Notes: a model not told the origin generated them from the letters alone. A stretch of 15,729 nt of DNA from an uncultured Novosphingobium sp. (GCA_937897535.1 CALCQB010000060.1:1-15729), one strand, 5' to 3'; numbered from the stretch's first letter, positions 7,272 to 14,976 are shown. Program-made: numbers and translations.

Positions 7272-8849
7272 ATGGAAGAAATCTACATCGGCCTTGCCGC
7301 GAATGGCGAAAAGCAGACCCTGTTGCTGGGCCGGGCCAATCGCCATGGGCTGATCGCCGGAGCGACCGGGACCGGCAAGACCGTGACCCTGCAAACCATG
7401 GCCGAACAGTTCTCCGCCGCGGGGGTGCCGGTGTTCATGGCCGACGTGAAGGGCGATCTGGCCGGGGTCTCGATGGCTGGCAGCCATGAATTCAAGCACG
7501 CCGACGTGATCGAGGCACGGGCCAAGGAACTGGGGATCGAGCCGTTCGAATATCATGACAATCCGGCGGTGTTCTGGGACCTTTACGGTGAAAGCGGCCA
7601 TCCGATCCGGACGACGATCTCGGAAATGGGGCCGCTTTTGCTCAGCCGTCTGATGGGCCTCAACGAAACCCAGGAAGGGGTGCTGACCGTCGCCTTCAAA
7701 TGGGCCGACGACAACGGGTTGCTGTTGCTCGATATGGACGACCTGCAGCAGACCCTGATGACCTGCGCCGAAAATGCCAGCGAGTTGGCCAGCACCTACG
7801 GCAATATCTCGAAGGCTTCGGTCGGCACGATCCAGCGCCAGCTGTTGTCTTTCGAAAGCCAGGGTGCCGACCGGTTCTTTGGCGAACCGGCGTTCGAGAT
7901 CAACGATTTCATCCGCTGCGACGAAAGCGGCAAGGGCGTGATCAACGTGCTCGCCGCCGACAAGCTGATGCAGAGCCCCAAGCTCTACGCGACTTTCCTG
8001 CTGTGGCTGCTGTCCGAACTGTTCGAGGCGCTGCCCGAAGTCGGCGATCCGGAAAAGCCGGTGCTGGTGTTCTTCTTCGATGAGGCCCACCTGCTGTTCG
8101 AGGATGATACCCCGCAGGCGATGGTCGACAAGGTCGAGCAGGTTGTCCGGCTGATCCGCTCCAAGGGCGTGGGGGTCTATTTCATCAGCCAGAACCCGAT
8201 CGACATTCCCGAGAAGATCGCCGGGCAGCTCGGCAACCGGGTCCAGCATGCCTTGCGCGCCTTCACCCCGCGCGACCAGAAGGCGATCAAGGCCGCGGCC
8301 GAGACTTTCCGGATCAATCCCGATCTCGATGTCGAAACGACGATCACCGAGTTGAAGGTGGGCGAAGCGCTGGTCTCGACGCTGGACGAGGAAGGCGCGC
8401 CGACGATCGTCCAGCGGACCCTGATCGCCCCGCCGCGCTCTCGGCTCGGGCCGATCACCCCGAAGGAGCGCGCGATCATCCAGTCGATCAGCCCGTTTGA
8501 CGGCAAGTACGATACCCTCGTCAACCGCGAGAGCGCGGCCGAAGTGCTGGCCCAGAAAGCTCACGATGCCGCCGCTGCGGCCCAAGTGGTCGAAGAGCAG
8601 GGCGAGGAAGCCCAGCGGGCCCAGCCGCGCGCAACTCCGAGCATGTGGGAAAAGGCCGGCAAGGCCGCGTTCGGGGCCGCTGCCGCTTCGGCGGGAACGA
8701 TGATGGCGCGCAAGATGACCGGGCGCCGGTCGGGCGGATCGCCGGTCGCTTCGGCCGCCAGCGCGGCGGCGGGGACGCTCGGCTCGGCGCTGGGCGGCCC
8801 GATGCTGGGCCGCTTTGCCCGCGGGCTGCTGGGCGCGCTGCTGCGTTGA
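7272..8849 (+). CDS. HerA/YjgR-type ATPase (DUF853 family helicase-like protein)
   Basis: This 525-residue P-loop ATPase belongs to the HerA/FtsK-like superfamily, subgroup DUF853 (E. coli YjgR). It has a Walker A GATGTGKT (30-37), which follows the family's NRHGLIAG, and a Walker B ending FFFDEAHLLF with D270 and E271. ISQNPIDIPEKI and GNRVQHALRAFTPRDQKA motifs follow. The C-terminal 60 residues are alanine/glycine-rich with scattered arginines and could be amphipathic. HerA-like proteins are ring-forming DNA motors, but the cellular job of YjgR homologues is not established and I see no nuclease partner (NurA) here. ATG 7272 is chosen because MEEIYIGLAANGE matches the usual start of the family and has GGAG nine bases upstream; the longer ORF from 7143 would run into pabBC. 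Confidence 0.88.
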   Translation: MEEIYIGLAANGEKQTLLLGRANRHGLIAGATGTGKTVTLQTMAEQFSAAGVPVFMADVKGDLAGVSMAGSHEFKHADVIEARAKELGIEPFEYHDNPAVFWDLYGESGHPIRTTISEMGPLLLSRLMGLNETQEGVLTVAFKWADDNGLLLLDMDDLQQTLMTCAENASELASTYGNISKASVGTIQRQLLSFESQGADRFFGEPAFEINDFIRCDESGKGVINVLAADKLMQSPKLYATFLLWLLSELFEALPEVGDPEKPVLVFFFDEAHLLFEDDTPQAMVDKVEQVVRLIRSKGVGVYFISQNPIDIPEKIAGQLGNRVQHALRAFTPRDQKAIKAAAETFRINPDLDVETTITELKVGEALVSTLDEEGAPTIVQRTLIAPPRSRLGPITPKERAIIQSISPFDGKYDTLVNRESAAEVLAQKAHDAAAAAQVVEEQGEEAQRAQPRATPSMWEKAGKAAFGAAAASAGTMMARKMTGRRSGGSPVASAASAAAGTLGSALGGPMLGRFARGLLGALLR

Positions 8850-8887
8850 CGCTGGTCGGACCGGCTTGACGCTTGGTCGAGCCGGGC
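8846..8887. repeat. imperfect tandem repeat, about 20 bp x 2, at the end of the HerA-type gene
   Basis: TTGACGC-TGGTCGGACCGGC (8846-8865) is followed directly by a 22-nt copy (8866-8887) that starts TTGACGCTTGGTCG. They differ by small indels and a GA/AG swap. The first copy contains the TGA stop of the upstream gene. The second supplies a possible -35 element for the M1 peptidase gene. Confidence 0.6.
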
Positions 8888-8895
8888 GGTGCAAT
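8866..8895 (+). promoter_or_regulatory. possible sigma-70-type promoter for the M1 peptidase gene
   Basis: TTGACG (8866-8871) is five of six to the -35 consensus. An 18-bp spacer leads to TGCAAT (8890-8895), four of six to the -10 consensus. It lies in the 102-nt gap before the peptidase gene, which also has a GGAG ribosome site at 8943-8946. The -10 is weak, so this is tentative. Confidence 0.3.
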
Positions 8896-8951
8896 TGCTG
8901 CGATAGTGCCGTCTGAAGCGACCATAACAAAAGGTCGCCTTCGGAGAATTC

Positions 8952-11621
8952 ATGCGTTCGCTCTTTCTTGCCGCCTCGGCCCTGGCCCTGGCGGCCACTG
9001 CTGCCGTCCCCGCCACGATTGCCGCGCCCGACGCCGCGACCACTGCCGCACTGGCGCTCGCGCCGGTCCCGGCGGGCCGGCTGAGCGACGCCGTTCGCCC
9101 GACCGCCTACCGGATCGACCTGACCGTTGATCCCAATCAGGAGCGATTCTCCGGCAAGGTCGAGATCGACGCGGTACTCAAGACCGGCGCGCGGTTCATC
9201 GACCTTCATGGCCGCGATCTCAAGATGGCCAGCGCGATTGCGGTTGCCGGAGGCAAGCGCGTTCCCGCACGCTGGTTCGAGCTTGATCCCAGCGGCGTCG
9301 CGCGGCTGACTTTTGCCGAGCCGCTCCCCGCTGGCCCGGTGACCCTGCAGTTCGCTTACGACGCGCCGTTCACCACCGGTCCGGCGGGAATGTTCCGGGT
9401 CAAGGTTGGCGAGGACTGGTACAGTTGGACCCAGTTCGAATCGATCGACGCCCGTGCCGCCTTCCCGGGGTTCGACGAACCCGGCTTCAAGGTGCCGTTC
9501 AGCGTCACCCTGCGGACCTTGCCCGGGCAGATGGCGGTCAGCAATGCGCCGCAGGTTTCGACCACCCGCGAAAACGGGCTGGATGTGCATCGGTTCGCGC
9601 CGACCCTGCCGCTGCCGACCTATCTGGTCGCCTTCATGGTCGGCCCGTTCGCCTCGGTCTCGGGCACGGTCCCGGCCACTGCCCAGCGCAAGACCCCGCT
9701 GCCGGTGCGGATCGTCACGACCCGGCAGAACGCGCCGAAGATGGACTTCGCGCTGCAGGGCACCAAGGGCATCGTCCAGCACCTCGAAACCTATTTCGGC
9801 CAGCCCTTTCCCTATCCCAAGCTCGACCAGATCACCTCGCCGATCATGCCCGGAGCGATGGAGAACGCCGGGGCGGATCTCTATGCCGATTCGATCCTGA
9901 TCATGGATGAACAGGCCAGCACCCGCCAGAAGCGGACCTTCGGCATGGTGGTCAGCCATGAACTTGCGCACCAGTGGTTCGGCGATCTGGTCACCCCGGC
10001 GTGGTGGGACGACATCTGGCTCAACGAAAGCTTCGCCAACTGGATGGGCTTCCGGATCGGCCACGAATGGCGGCCCAACCTGAATATCAAGGCCGGGGCC
10101 CTGGCCGAGGGCTTCAATGCGATGGGCACCGATGCGCTGGTTAAGGGCCGGGCGATCCACCAGCCAATCGAAACCAACGCCCAGATCGACGAGGCATTCG
10201 ATTCGATCACCTATGGCAAGGGTGGCCACGTGGTGGCGATGGTCGCCGGTTATATGGGCGACACCAAGTTCCGCGACGGGGTCCGCCGCTACATGGCCGC
10301 CCACAAGTACGGCAGCGCAACCAGCGCCGACTTCTTCCGGGCGATGGCCGAGGTTTCGGGCGATCCGCGCATTCTGCCGGCGATGCAGAGCTTTACCGAC
10401 CAACAAGGCGTGCCGCTGGTGACCTTCGCCGCTGACGGCAAGGGCGGTTACCGCGTGACGCAGAGCCGCTATGCCCGGCTTGGCGCGCAGGCCCCGGCGA
10501 TCCGCTGGGGCATTCCGCTCTGCGTGCGGCGGGTGGCGGCGAAACAGCAGTGCCAATTGCTCGATCAGACTAGCGGCAGCGTCAAGCCGGTCGGGCGCGG
10601 GGCGCTGATCCCCAACGCCGGAGGCACCGGTTATTACCGGTTCGAACTGCCCGCAGCCGAGTGGGATACCTTGATCGCGACGGCCGCCAGGCTGCCCGGC
10701 GGCGAGGCGCTGGCGCTCGACGATTCGCTGTTCGCCAGCTTCCAGGCCGGACGGGCCAGCCCGGCGCAGCTGATCGCGGGTGCGGTCAATCTGGCGAAGA
10801 ACCCTGATAGCTATGCCAGCGAAGCCGGGGTCGGCAGTCTCGAATGGTTGTTCCGGGGCGGCCTCCTCGATGCCGAGGGCGAGGCTGGCTATCGCCGCCT
10901 GATCCGCTCGATCTTCGCGCCGCGCGTCGCCGCGATGGGGTTCAATCCCCGGGCCGGGGCCTATGCCGGGGAGAATCCGGAAAAGTCGCAGCAGCGGATC
11001 CAGGCGGTAACCCAGTTGGTCGAAGGCGGACACGACGCGGCGCTGCGTCAGCAGATCGGCACCGCCGCCCGGGCCTATCTGGCGGGAGATACCAAGGCGC
11101 TTGATCCGTCGTGGTTCGGCGTCGCGTTTGACATCGTCGTCGAAGAAGGCGGTCTGACGGCGGCCCAGCAACTGGCCGAAGCCGCGCTCAAATCGCAGGA
11201 CCCGCTGTTTCGCCCCTCGGCGCTGGGTGCGGTTGCCAGCTCGGGCAAGGACGAGATCGGCCGCTGGGTACTCGGTTTCAACGACGACCGCCTGCGCCGC
11301 AGCGAACGGCTCAGCCTGATCCGCGGGGTCACATCCAGCAAGGGCACCCGCGACATGGGCTTTGCCTGGCTTCAGGCCAACTACGCGGACCTCGCGGCGG
11401 GCGGCGGCGGAATCTTCTTCTCCTCCCGCTTGCCGGGTATGGTTGGCGGTTATTGCTCGGTGGCCAAGGCCGATGAGGTCGCGGCGTTCCTGCGCCCGAA
11501 GCTGTCGGGCAAGACCGGTGCGCTCGAACTGGAACGGACGATCGAACGGATCCGCTCGTGCGGCGTGCTCAAGGATGCGCGCGGGGCGGAACTTTCGGCC
11601 GAATTCAAGAAGGTCAAATAG
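8952..11621 (+). CDS. secreted M1-family zinc metallo-aminopeptidase
   Basis: This 889-residue enzyme removes N-terminal amino acids from peptides. A signal peptide (MRSLFLAASALALAATAA and onward, cleavage probably near residue 25) sends it to the periplasm or outside, unlike cytosolic PepN. The catalytic domain has the exopeptidase motif GAMENAG (301-307), which binds the free N-terminus, and the zinc site HELAHQWFGDL (H336, H340) with the third ligand 18 residues on in LNESFANW (E359). E337 is the general base. The remaining C-terminal half matches the ERAP1_C-like helical domain of the family. The ATG has GGAG five bases upstream. The gene ends only six bases before the convergent histidine kinase stop. 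The family is certain; peptide preference is unknown. Confidence 0.95.
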   Translation: MRSLFLAASALALAATAAVPATIAAPDAATTAALALAPVPAGRLSDAVRPTAYRIDLTVDPNQERFSGKVEIDAVLKTGARFIDLHGRDLKMASAIAVAGGKRVPARWFELDPSGVARLTFAEPLPAGPVTLQFAYDAPFTTGPAGMFRVKVGEDWYSWTQFESIDARAAFPGFDEPGFKVPFSVTLRTLPGQMAVSNAPQVSTTRENGLDVHRFAPTLPLPTYLVAFMVGPFASVSGTVPATAQRKTPLPVRIVTTRQNAPKMDFALQGTKGIVQHLETYFGQPFPYPKLDQITSPIMPGAMENAGADLYADSILIMDEQASTRQKRTFGMVVSHELAHQWFGDLVTPAWWDDIWLNESFANWMGFRIGHEWRPNLNIKAGALAEGFNAMGTDALVKGRAIHQPIETNAQIDEAFDSITYGKGGHVVAMVAGYMGDTKFRDGVRRYMAAHKYGSATSADFFRAMAEVSGDPRILPAMQSFTDQQGVPLVTFAADGKGGYRVTQSRYARLGAQAPAIRWGIPLCVRRVAAKQQCQLLDQTSGSVKPVGRGALIPNAGGTGYYRFELPAAEWDTLIATAARLPGGEALALDDSLFASFQAGRASPAQLIAGAVNLAKNPDSYASEAGVGSLEWLFRGGLLDAEGEAGYRRLIRSIFAPRVAAMGFNPRAGAYAGENPEKSQQRIQAVTQLVEGGHDAALRQQIGTAARAYLAGDTKALDPSWFGVAFDIVVEEGGLTAAQQLAEAALKSQDPLFRPSALGAVASSGKDEIGRWVLGFNDDRLRRSERLSLIRGVTSSKGTRDMGFAWLQANYADLAAGGGGIFFSSRLPGMVGGYCSVAKADEVAAFLRPKLSGKTGALELERTIERIRSCGVLKDARGAELSAEFKKVK

Positions 11622-11627
11622 GCCGGT

Positions 11628-13052
11628 TCAGGCGAGCGGGAGGGCGAGGGTAGCAGTCAGTCCCGCCACCGCCCCGGCACCGTCGCGGCGGTTGACGAGC
11701 GTCAGCCGCCCGCCGTGCTGCTCGGCAATCGCGCGGGCGAGCGTCAGGCCCAGGCCAGCCCCGCCGGTTGCGCTGTTGCGCGATGGTTCGCCGCGGGTGA
11801 ACGGCTCGAGCATCGCGCCGATCCGGTCTTCGGGAATGCCGGGTCCGTCATCCTCGACCCGCACCAGCACCTCGGCGCCGGACCGTTCGACCGCGATCCG
11901 GGCGCGCTGGCCATAGCGCAGCGCGTTGACCACCAGATTGCGGACCGCGCGCCGGGCCCAGGTGGCACGCAGCGGCAGGACGAGGCGATCGGCCGGTTCG
12001 AAGCTGACCGGCTCGCCGAGGTCCTCGAACTCCTCGGCGATCTGCGCGACCAGCGCGTTGAGCTCGGTCGGCTCGAGCGGATCGCTCGGCCGCCCGACCC
12101 GGGCGAGGCTGAGGATATCGTCGAGGCTGCGGGTGATATCCTCGATCGTCGCGGCCATCTTGGCGCGCTCGGTATCGTCCTCGACGCTTTCGATCCGCAC
12201 CCGCAAGGCCGACAGCGGAGTCTTCAGGTCATGCCCGATCGCGCCGAGCATCACGTCCTTCTCGTCGAGCAGCGCGGCGATCCGGTCTTCCATCGCGTTG
12301 TGCGCGACGATCAGCCGGCGGACATCGTCGGGCCCCTCCGGCGCAAGCTGATCTGCGGTATCGCGGTGCTGCGAAAAGTGTTCGACCCGCGTGGTCAGAC
12401 CGGCCAGCGGCCGGGTGATCCGCCTGACGATAAAGGCGATTGCCCCGACCATCAGGGCAAACAGCAGCAGTGTCTGGCCGATCAGCGACAGGATCAGCCC
12501 GGTCTCCCCGCGCGGCACCGGGACCCGCACCGTCAGCCAGCGCTTGGCCTGGGGCAGTTCAATCGCGGCGGCCAGCAGGTGATGCGGACGGCCGGGATTG
12601 CGCCCGAGCATCCGGGCGCGGTGCTCCAGCCGGTTGACGAGGCGTGGATCGTCGCTCAGCGGGCGGTCGATTACCACCACCTGGCCGACGTCGAGTCCCT
12701 GGCTCTCGATGATTTCAAGCAGTTCAGCTTCGGCCTCGGCATGGCGGCGGCCGTTGCCGAGAACCGGCATGGCGGCGCTGCCTTCGACCCGCAATTGCCG
12801 CTCTCCGCCTGGCAAGGACGGACTTGCACCGTGATGGCGGAACGGCCCGTCGATCAGGCCTTCGTCGCGCGCCGCGAAGAACAGCCGCAGCGCGGCGGTG
12901 TGAATCAAGGCCGCGTCGCGCCGCTCGGTCTGCGCGCGGTAGAGCAGCGCGGCGCTGATCCCCTGAGCCAGCAGCAGCGCCAGCGCGACCGCCAGCAGCA
13001 GCTGTCCCTGCAGGCTGCGCGGCCAGAAAAGCCCCCGAAGCCGTTGTATCAT
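11628..13052 (-). CDS. sensor histidine kinase (EnvZ-like, HAMP domain)
   Basis: This is a 474-residue inner-membrane sensor kinase. TM1 (about 15-38) and TM2 (about 185-209) flank a periplasmic sensor of about 145 residues with no domain I recognise. A HAMP linker (about 209-262) follows. The dimerisation/phosphoacceptor helix carries GAIGHDLKTPLSALR with H274. The ATP-binding domain has the N box NLVVNALRYG (372-381), G1 DDGPGIP (401-407), F box EPFTRG (416-421) and G2 GAGLGLTLARAIAEQHGG (431-448). All boxes are intact, so it should be active. Its ATG overlaps the response regulator stop (ATGA). The operon partner upstream is an exported EF-hand protein, which hints at a divalent-cation or envelope stimulus, but nothing in the sensor region proves this. 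Confidence 0.95.
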   Translation of the reverse strand: MIQRLRGLFWPRSLQGQLLLAVALALLLAQGISAALLYRAQTERRDAALIHTAALRLFFAARDEGLIDGPFRHHGASPSLPGGERQLRVEGSAAMPVLGNGRRHAEAEAELLEIIESQGLDVGQVVVIDRPLSDDPRLVNRLEHRARMLGRNPGRPHHLLAAAIELPQAKRWLTVRVPVPRGETGLILSLIGQTLLLFALMVGAIAFIVRRITRPLAGLTTRVEHFSQHRDTADQLAPEGPDDVRRLIVAHNAMEDRIAALLDEKDVMLGAIGHDLKTPLSALRVRIESVEDDTERAKMAATIEDITRSLDDILSLARVGRPSDPLEPTELNALVAQIAEEFEDLGEPVSFEPADRLVLPLRATWARRAVRNLVVNALRYGQRARIAVERSGAEVLVRVEDDGPGIPEDRIGAMLEPFTRGEPSRNSATGGAGLGLTLARAIAEQHGGRLTLVNRRDGAGAVAGLTATLALPLA

Positions 13053-13783
13053 GCGCGTCGCTGCGGCTCGCGGCGGACATCGGCGGCTAGCATGTAGCCG
13101 CCGCCCCAGACGGTCTGGATCAGCGCGGGGTTGCGGCTGTCGACTTCGATCTTGCGGCGCAGCCGGCTGACCTGATTGTCGACCGCCCGGTCGAACAGGT
13201 GCGCCTCGCGGCCCTGGACCATGTCGAGCAGCCGGTCGCGGTCAAGCACCTGGCGGGGATGTTCGACGAAGGCCAGCAGCAAGCGGAACTCGACCGAGGA
13301 GATCGCCACCACCGCGCCTTCGGCATCGGTCAGTTTGCGCTTGAGCGGATCGAGCCGCCAGCCGTCGAACAGGAAATCCTCTTCCTCTGCCTGGACCGGT
13401 CCGCCCTTGCTGGCCCGGCGCAGCACCGAACGGATCCGGGCGACCAGTTCGCGCGGCTCGAACGGCTTGGTGACATAGTCGTCCGCGCCGATCTCGAGCC
13501 CGACGATCCGGTCGGTCGCTTCGCCCCGGGCGGTCAGCAGGATGGTCGGGATCGCCTGCGTTGCAGCGAGGTGGCGGCACAGCGACAGCCCGTCCTCGCC
13601 CGGCATCATGATGTCGAGCAGAACCAGATCAGGCGGGGCGTCGCGCAGCCGGGTCCGTGCCTCGGCTGCGCTGGCGGCCTGATGCACGACGAACCCCTGG
13701 CGCGCGAGATACTCGGCCAGGGGTTCGCGCAAGGCAGCTTCGTCATCGACGAGGAGCAGGCGGGTTGGCTCGCTCTGGTCCAT
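13049..13783 (-). CDS. OmpR-family DNA-binding response regulator
   Basis: This 244-residue regulator has an N-terminal receiver domain with the acidic pair D13/D14, phosphoacceptor D57 in LVLLDIMMPGEDGLS, T84 and K106 (YVTKPF). The C-terminal winged helix (about 135-235) shows the family's EFRLLLAF, RAVDNQVSRLRRKIE and TVWGGGYML. It is co-translated with the downstream kinase, its evident partner. It starts 22 nt after the EF-hand gene stop, with no good ribosome site in that gap, so it probably depends on read-through from the EF-hand gene. OmpR-type regulators bind pairs of direct repeats; a candidate pair lies upstream of the operon at 14509-14526. Confidence 0.95.
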   Translation of the reverse strand: MDQSEPTRLLLVDDEAALREPLAEYLARQGFVVHQAASAAEARTRLRDAPPDLVLLDIMMPGEDGLSLCRHLAATQAIPTILLTARGEATDRIVGLEIGADDYVTKPFEPRELVARIRSVLRRASKGGPVQAEEEDFLFDGWRLDPLKRKLTDAEGAVVAISSVEFRLLLAFVEHPRQVLDRDRLLDMVQGREAHLFDRAVDNQVSRLRRKIEVDSRNPALIQTVWGGGYMLAADVRREPQRRA

Positions 13784-13805
13784 CGTGCTTGGTCAGTCCG
13801 CTGGT

Positions 13806-14375
13806 TCAGGCAGCCGGCGGCGGCGGGGGCATGTCGCCGTGGCCACCATGTCCACCGTGCTTGCCGCCCATCTTCGCGCGCATCTGATCGTGATGGGCCT
13901 TGCGTTCGGCGGCGGTCAGCTGACCATCCTTGTTGGCATCGGCCATGTCGAACATCCTGGCGTGGGCGGCGACGAATTCGTCCTTGCTGACCGCACCGTC
14001 CTTGTTGGTGTCGGCCATCATGCCCATCATCTTGCCATGACCGCCATGACCGCCGCGCCGGCCCATCCGGCCTTCGCCGTCACCGGCCTTGTGCTGATGC
14101 GCGGCAGCGAATTCGGTGCGGCTGACCGCACCGTTCTTGTCGGTATCGAGCCGGTCGAACATCTGGGCCTTGTGCGCGGCGCGGTCGGCATCGTCGAGTT
14201 TGCCGTCCTTGTTGACGTCCATCATGGCGAACATCTCACCGGCCTTGGTCGATGCTTCGGCCTTGGTGACGGTCTTGTCGCCCATCGGATCGGCCATCAT
14301 GCCGGGGGCCTGGGCGATTGCAACGCCGGCCAGGCCGGTGCTGAGCAGGGCCAGGCCCAAGATCATCTTCTTCAT
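13806..14375 (-). CDS. exported EF-hand calcium-binding protein with His/Gly/Met-rich segments
   Basis: This 189-residue protein is predicted to be periplasmic: it opens with MKKMILGLALLSTGLAGVA and a probable cleavage after AQA (residue 23). It has four EF-hand loops at 53-64, 77-88, 122-133 and 146-157, all starting DxNxDG or DxDxNG. Loop 1 ends in Asp instead of the usual Glu. Loops pair as 1+2 and 3+4, each pair 24 residues apart. Each pair is followed by a segment containing GGHGGHG (108-114 and 174-180) plus several methionines, so the protein looks like an internal duplication. The extra histidines and methionines could bind transition metals. ATG 14375 is chosen for the signal peptide and AAGGAG (complement of 14384-14389) eight bases upstream. 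It heads the two-component operon, so it may be a regulatory target or an accessory of the sensor. Its exact role is unknown. Confidence 0.9.
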   Translation of the reverse strand: MKKMILGLALLSTGLAGVAIAQAPGMMADPMGDKTVTKAEASTKAGEMFAMMDVNKDGKLDDADRAAHKAQMFDRLDTDKNGAVSRTEFAAAHQHKAGDGEGRMGRRGGHGGHGKMMGMMADTNKDGAVSKDEFVAAHARMFDMADANKDGQLTAAERKAHHDQMRAKMGGKHGGHGGHGDMPPPPPAA

Positions 14376-14487
14376 TGCGCGAACTCCTTGTCGCAGGAAC
14401 CGGGAAGAAGCCACAGGGCGGGAAGGGGAGGGGGAGAACCCGGCCCCATGGCTTCCTGTAACCCCTCTAGGCCCGGGATGTCGCGCA
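14376..14487. other. untranslated leader of the EF-hand operon (no gene seen)
   Basis: The leader would be about 105 nt if the proposed promoter is right. On the plus strand it holds a 19-nt purine run (14420-14438), so the transcript is C/U-rich there. A GCGACAA copy sits directly before the ribosome site, and TCCT/AGGA around it could form a very small hairpin over the Shine-Dalgarno sequence. I see no riboswitch or terminator I recognise. Confidence 0.35.
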
Positions 14488-14526
14488 GTTATGCCAGCGA
14501 CCGGCCACTTTGTCGCAATTTGTCGC
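14488..14526 (-). promoter_or_regulatory. candidate promoter and response-regulator operator of the EF-hand/two-component operon
   Basis: On the minus strand GCGACAAA occurs twice with a 10-bp period (complement of 14519-14526 and 14509-14516). This is the spacing OmpR-family dimers usually bind. The second copy could serve as a poor -35 (GCGACA, four of six), followed by a 17-bp spacer and CATAAC at 14493-14488 as -10 (four of six). A weak -35 covered by a regulator site fits activation. Further GCGACA copies occur downstream at 14479-14484 and 14388-14393. Autoregulation by the operon's own regulator is an inference. Confidence 0.45.
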
Positions 14527-14567
14527 GCGATCGAAGGTCCGTTCATCGCTCCGCCAGATGGACCCGC

Positions 14568-14936
14568 TCAACCCATGACGTAGGCATTGAGCTTGTTGCC
14601 GTCGGGATCGCGGAAGTAACCGGCGTAAAACCCGTCGCCGCGCGCACCCGGCGCGCCTTCGTCGGTGCCGCCATGTTCGAGCGCGATGGCATAGAGCCGG
14701 TCGACCTGGGCGTTGTCGCGCGCTTCGATCGCCACCATCACGCCGTTGCCGACGCTGGCCGGCCCGCCGTCATAAGGCTTGGTTGCGGCTATCCCGCAGC
14801 CGCCGCCCGGCGTGCCCCAGGCGATGAAGGTATCGAACTCCATCATCCGCCCGGTGCCCATTTCAGCGGCCAGCGCATCATAGAACTGCGCAGCGCGAGG
14901 CAGGTCGTTGGTCCCCACCGTGACATATCCGATCAT
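14568..14936 (-). CDS. small VOC (glyoxalase/bleomycin-resistance/dioxygenase) fold protein
   Basis: This 122-residue protein is a single VOC-fold subunit with two beta-alpha-beta modules. The first opens MIGYVTVGTNDLPRAAQFYD and the second ends FYAGYFRDPDGNKLNAYV. The family uses this fold for glyoxalases, dioxygenases and drug-binding resistance proteins. The usual terminal glutamate ligand after DPDGN is replaced (N117), and no His or Gln stands at the first ligand position, so a normal metal site is doubtful. Start ATG 14936 has AGGAG (complement of 14945-14949) eight bases upstream; the longer frame to 15122 runs into the peptidase gene. Its promoter region carries a LexA-type box and three GANTC sites. 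No specific function can be assigned. Confidence 0.88.
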   Translation of the reverse strand: MIGYVTVGTNDLPRAAQFYDALAAEMGTGRMMEFDTFIAWGTPGGGCGIAATKPYDGGPASVGNGVMVAIEARDNAQVDRLYAIALEHGGTDEGAPGARGDGFYAGYFRDPDGNKLNAYVMG

Positions 14937-14961
14937 CGACTCGACTCCTGTTGAATGTCTG

Positions 14962-14976
14962 GAACATGAAGGGAAC
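14962..14976 (-). promoter_or_regulatory. LexA (SOS) box of the alphaproteobacterial GTTC-N7-GTTC type, upstream of the VOC gene
   Basis: Read on the minus strand the site is GTTC-CCTTCAT-GTTC, an exact match to the direct-repeat LexA box known from Alphaproteobacteria. It lies 25 bases before the VOC start codon, just downstream of a TTGACT -35-like element, so a bound repressor would cover the -10 region. The match is seen; regulation by LexA is inferred. Confidence 0.6.

Noticed and set aside
7230..11171. A 1313-codon open frame on the minus strand, antisense to the HerA-type and M1 peptidase genes
   Set aside because: It is the mirror of two strongly conserved genes in GC-rich DNA, where antisense stops are rare. 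Its translation is rich in R, G, H and D with no recognisable domain, and it spans two separate plus-strand genes and their gap.
14376..14546. A 57-residue N-terminal extension of the EF-hand protein
   Set aside because: The internal start has AAGGAG at good spacing and a clean signal peptide. The extension would bury the signal peptide and contains the proposed promoter.
14540..14567. Possible terminator after the VOC gene (a GGTCC/GGACC pair with a 19-nt loop)
   Set aside because: The stem is only five base pairs, the loop is large and no T-run follows.
11715..14954. Long plus-strand open frames (460 codons at 11715-13097, 263 at 13199-13990, 389 at 13785-14954) antisense to the two-component/EF-hand genes
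   Set aside because: All oppose genes with intact kinase, receiver and EF-hand motifs. One also crosses the intergenic promoter region and the VOC gene.
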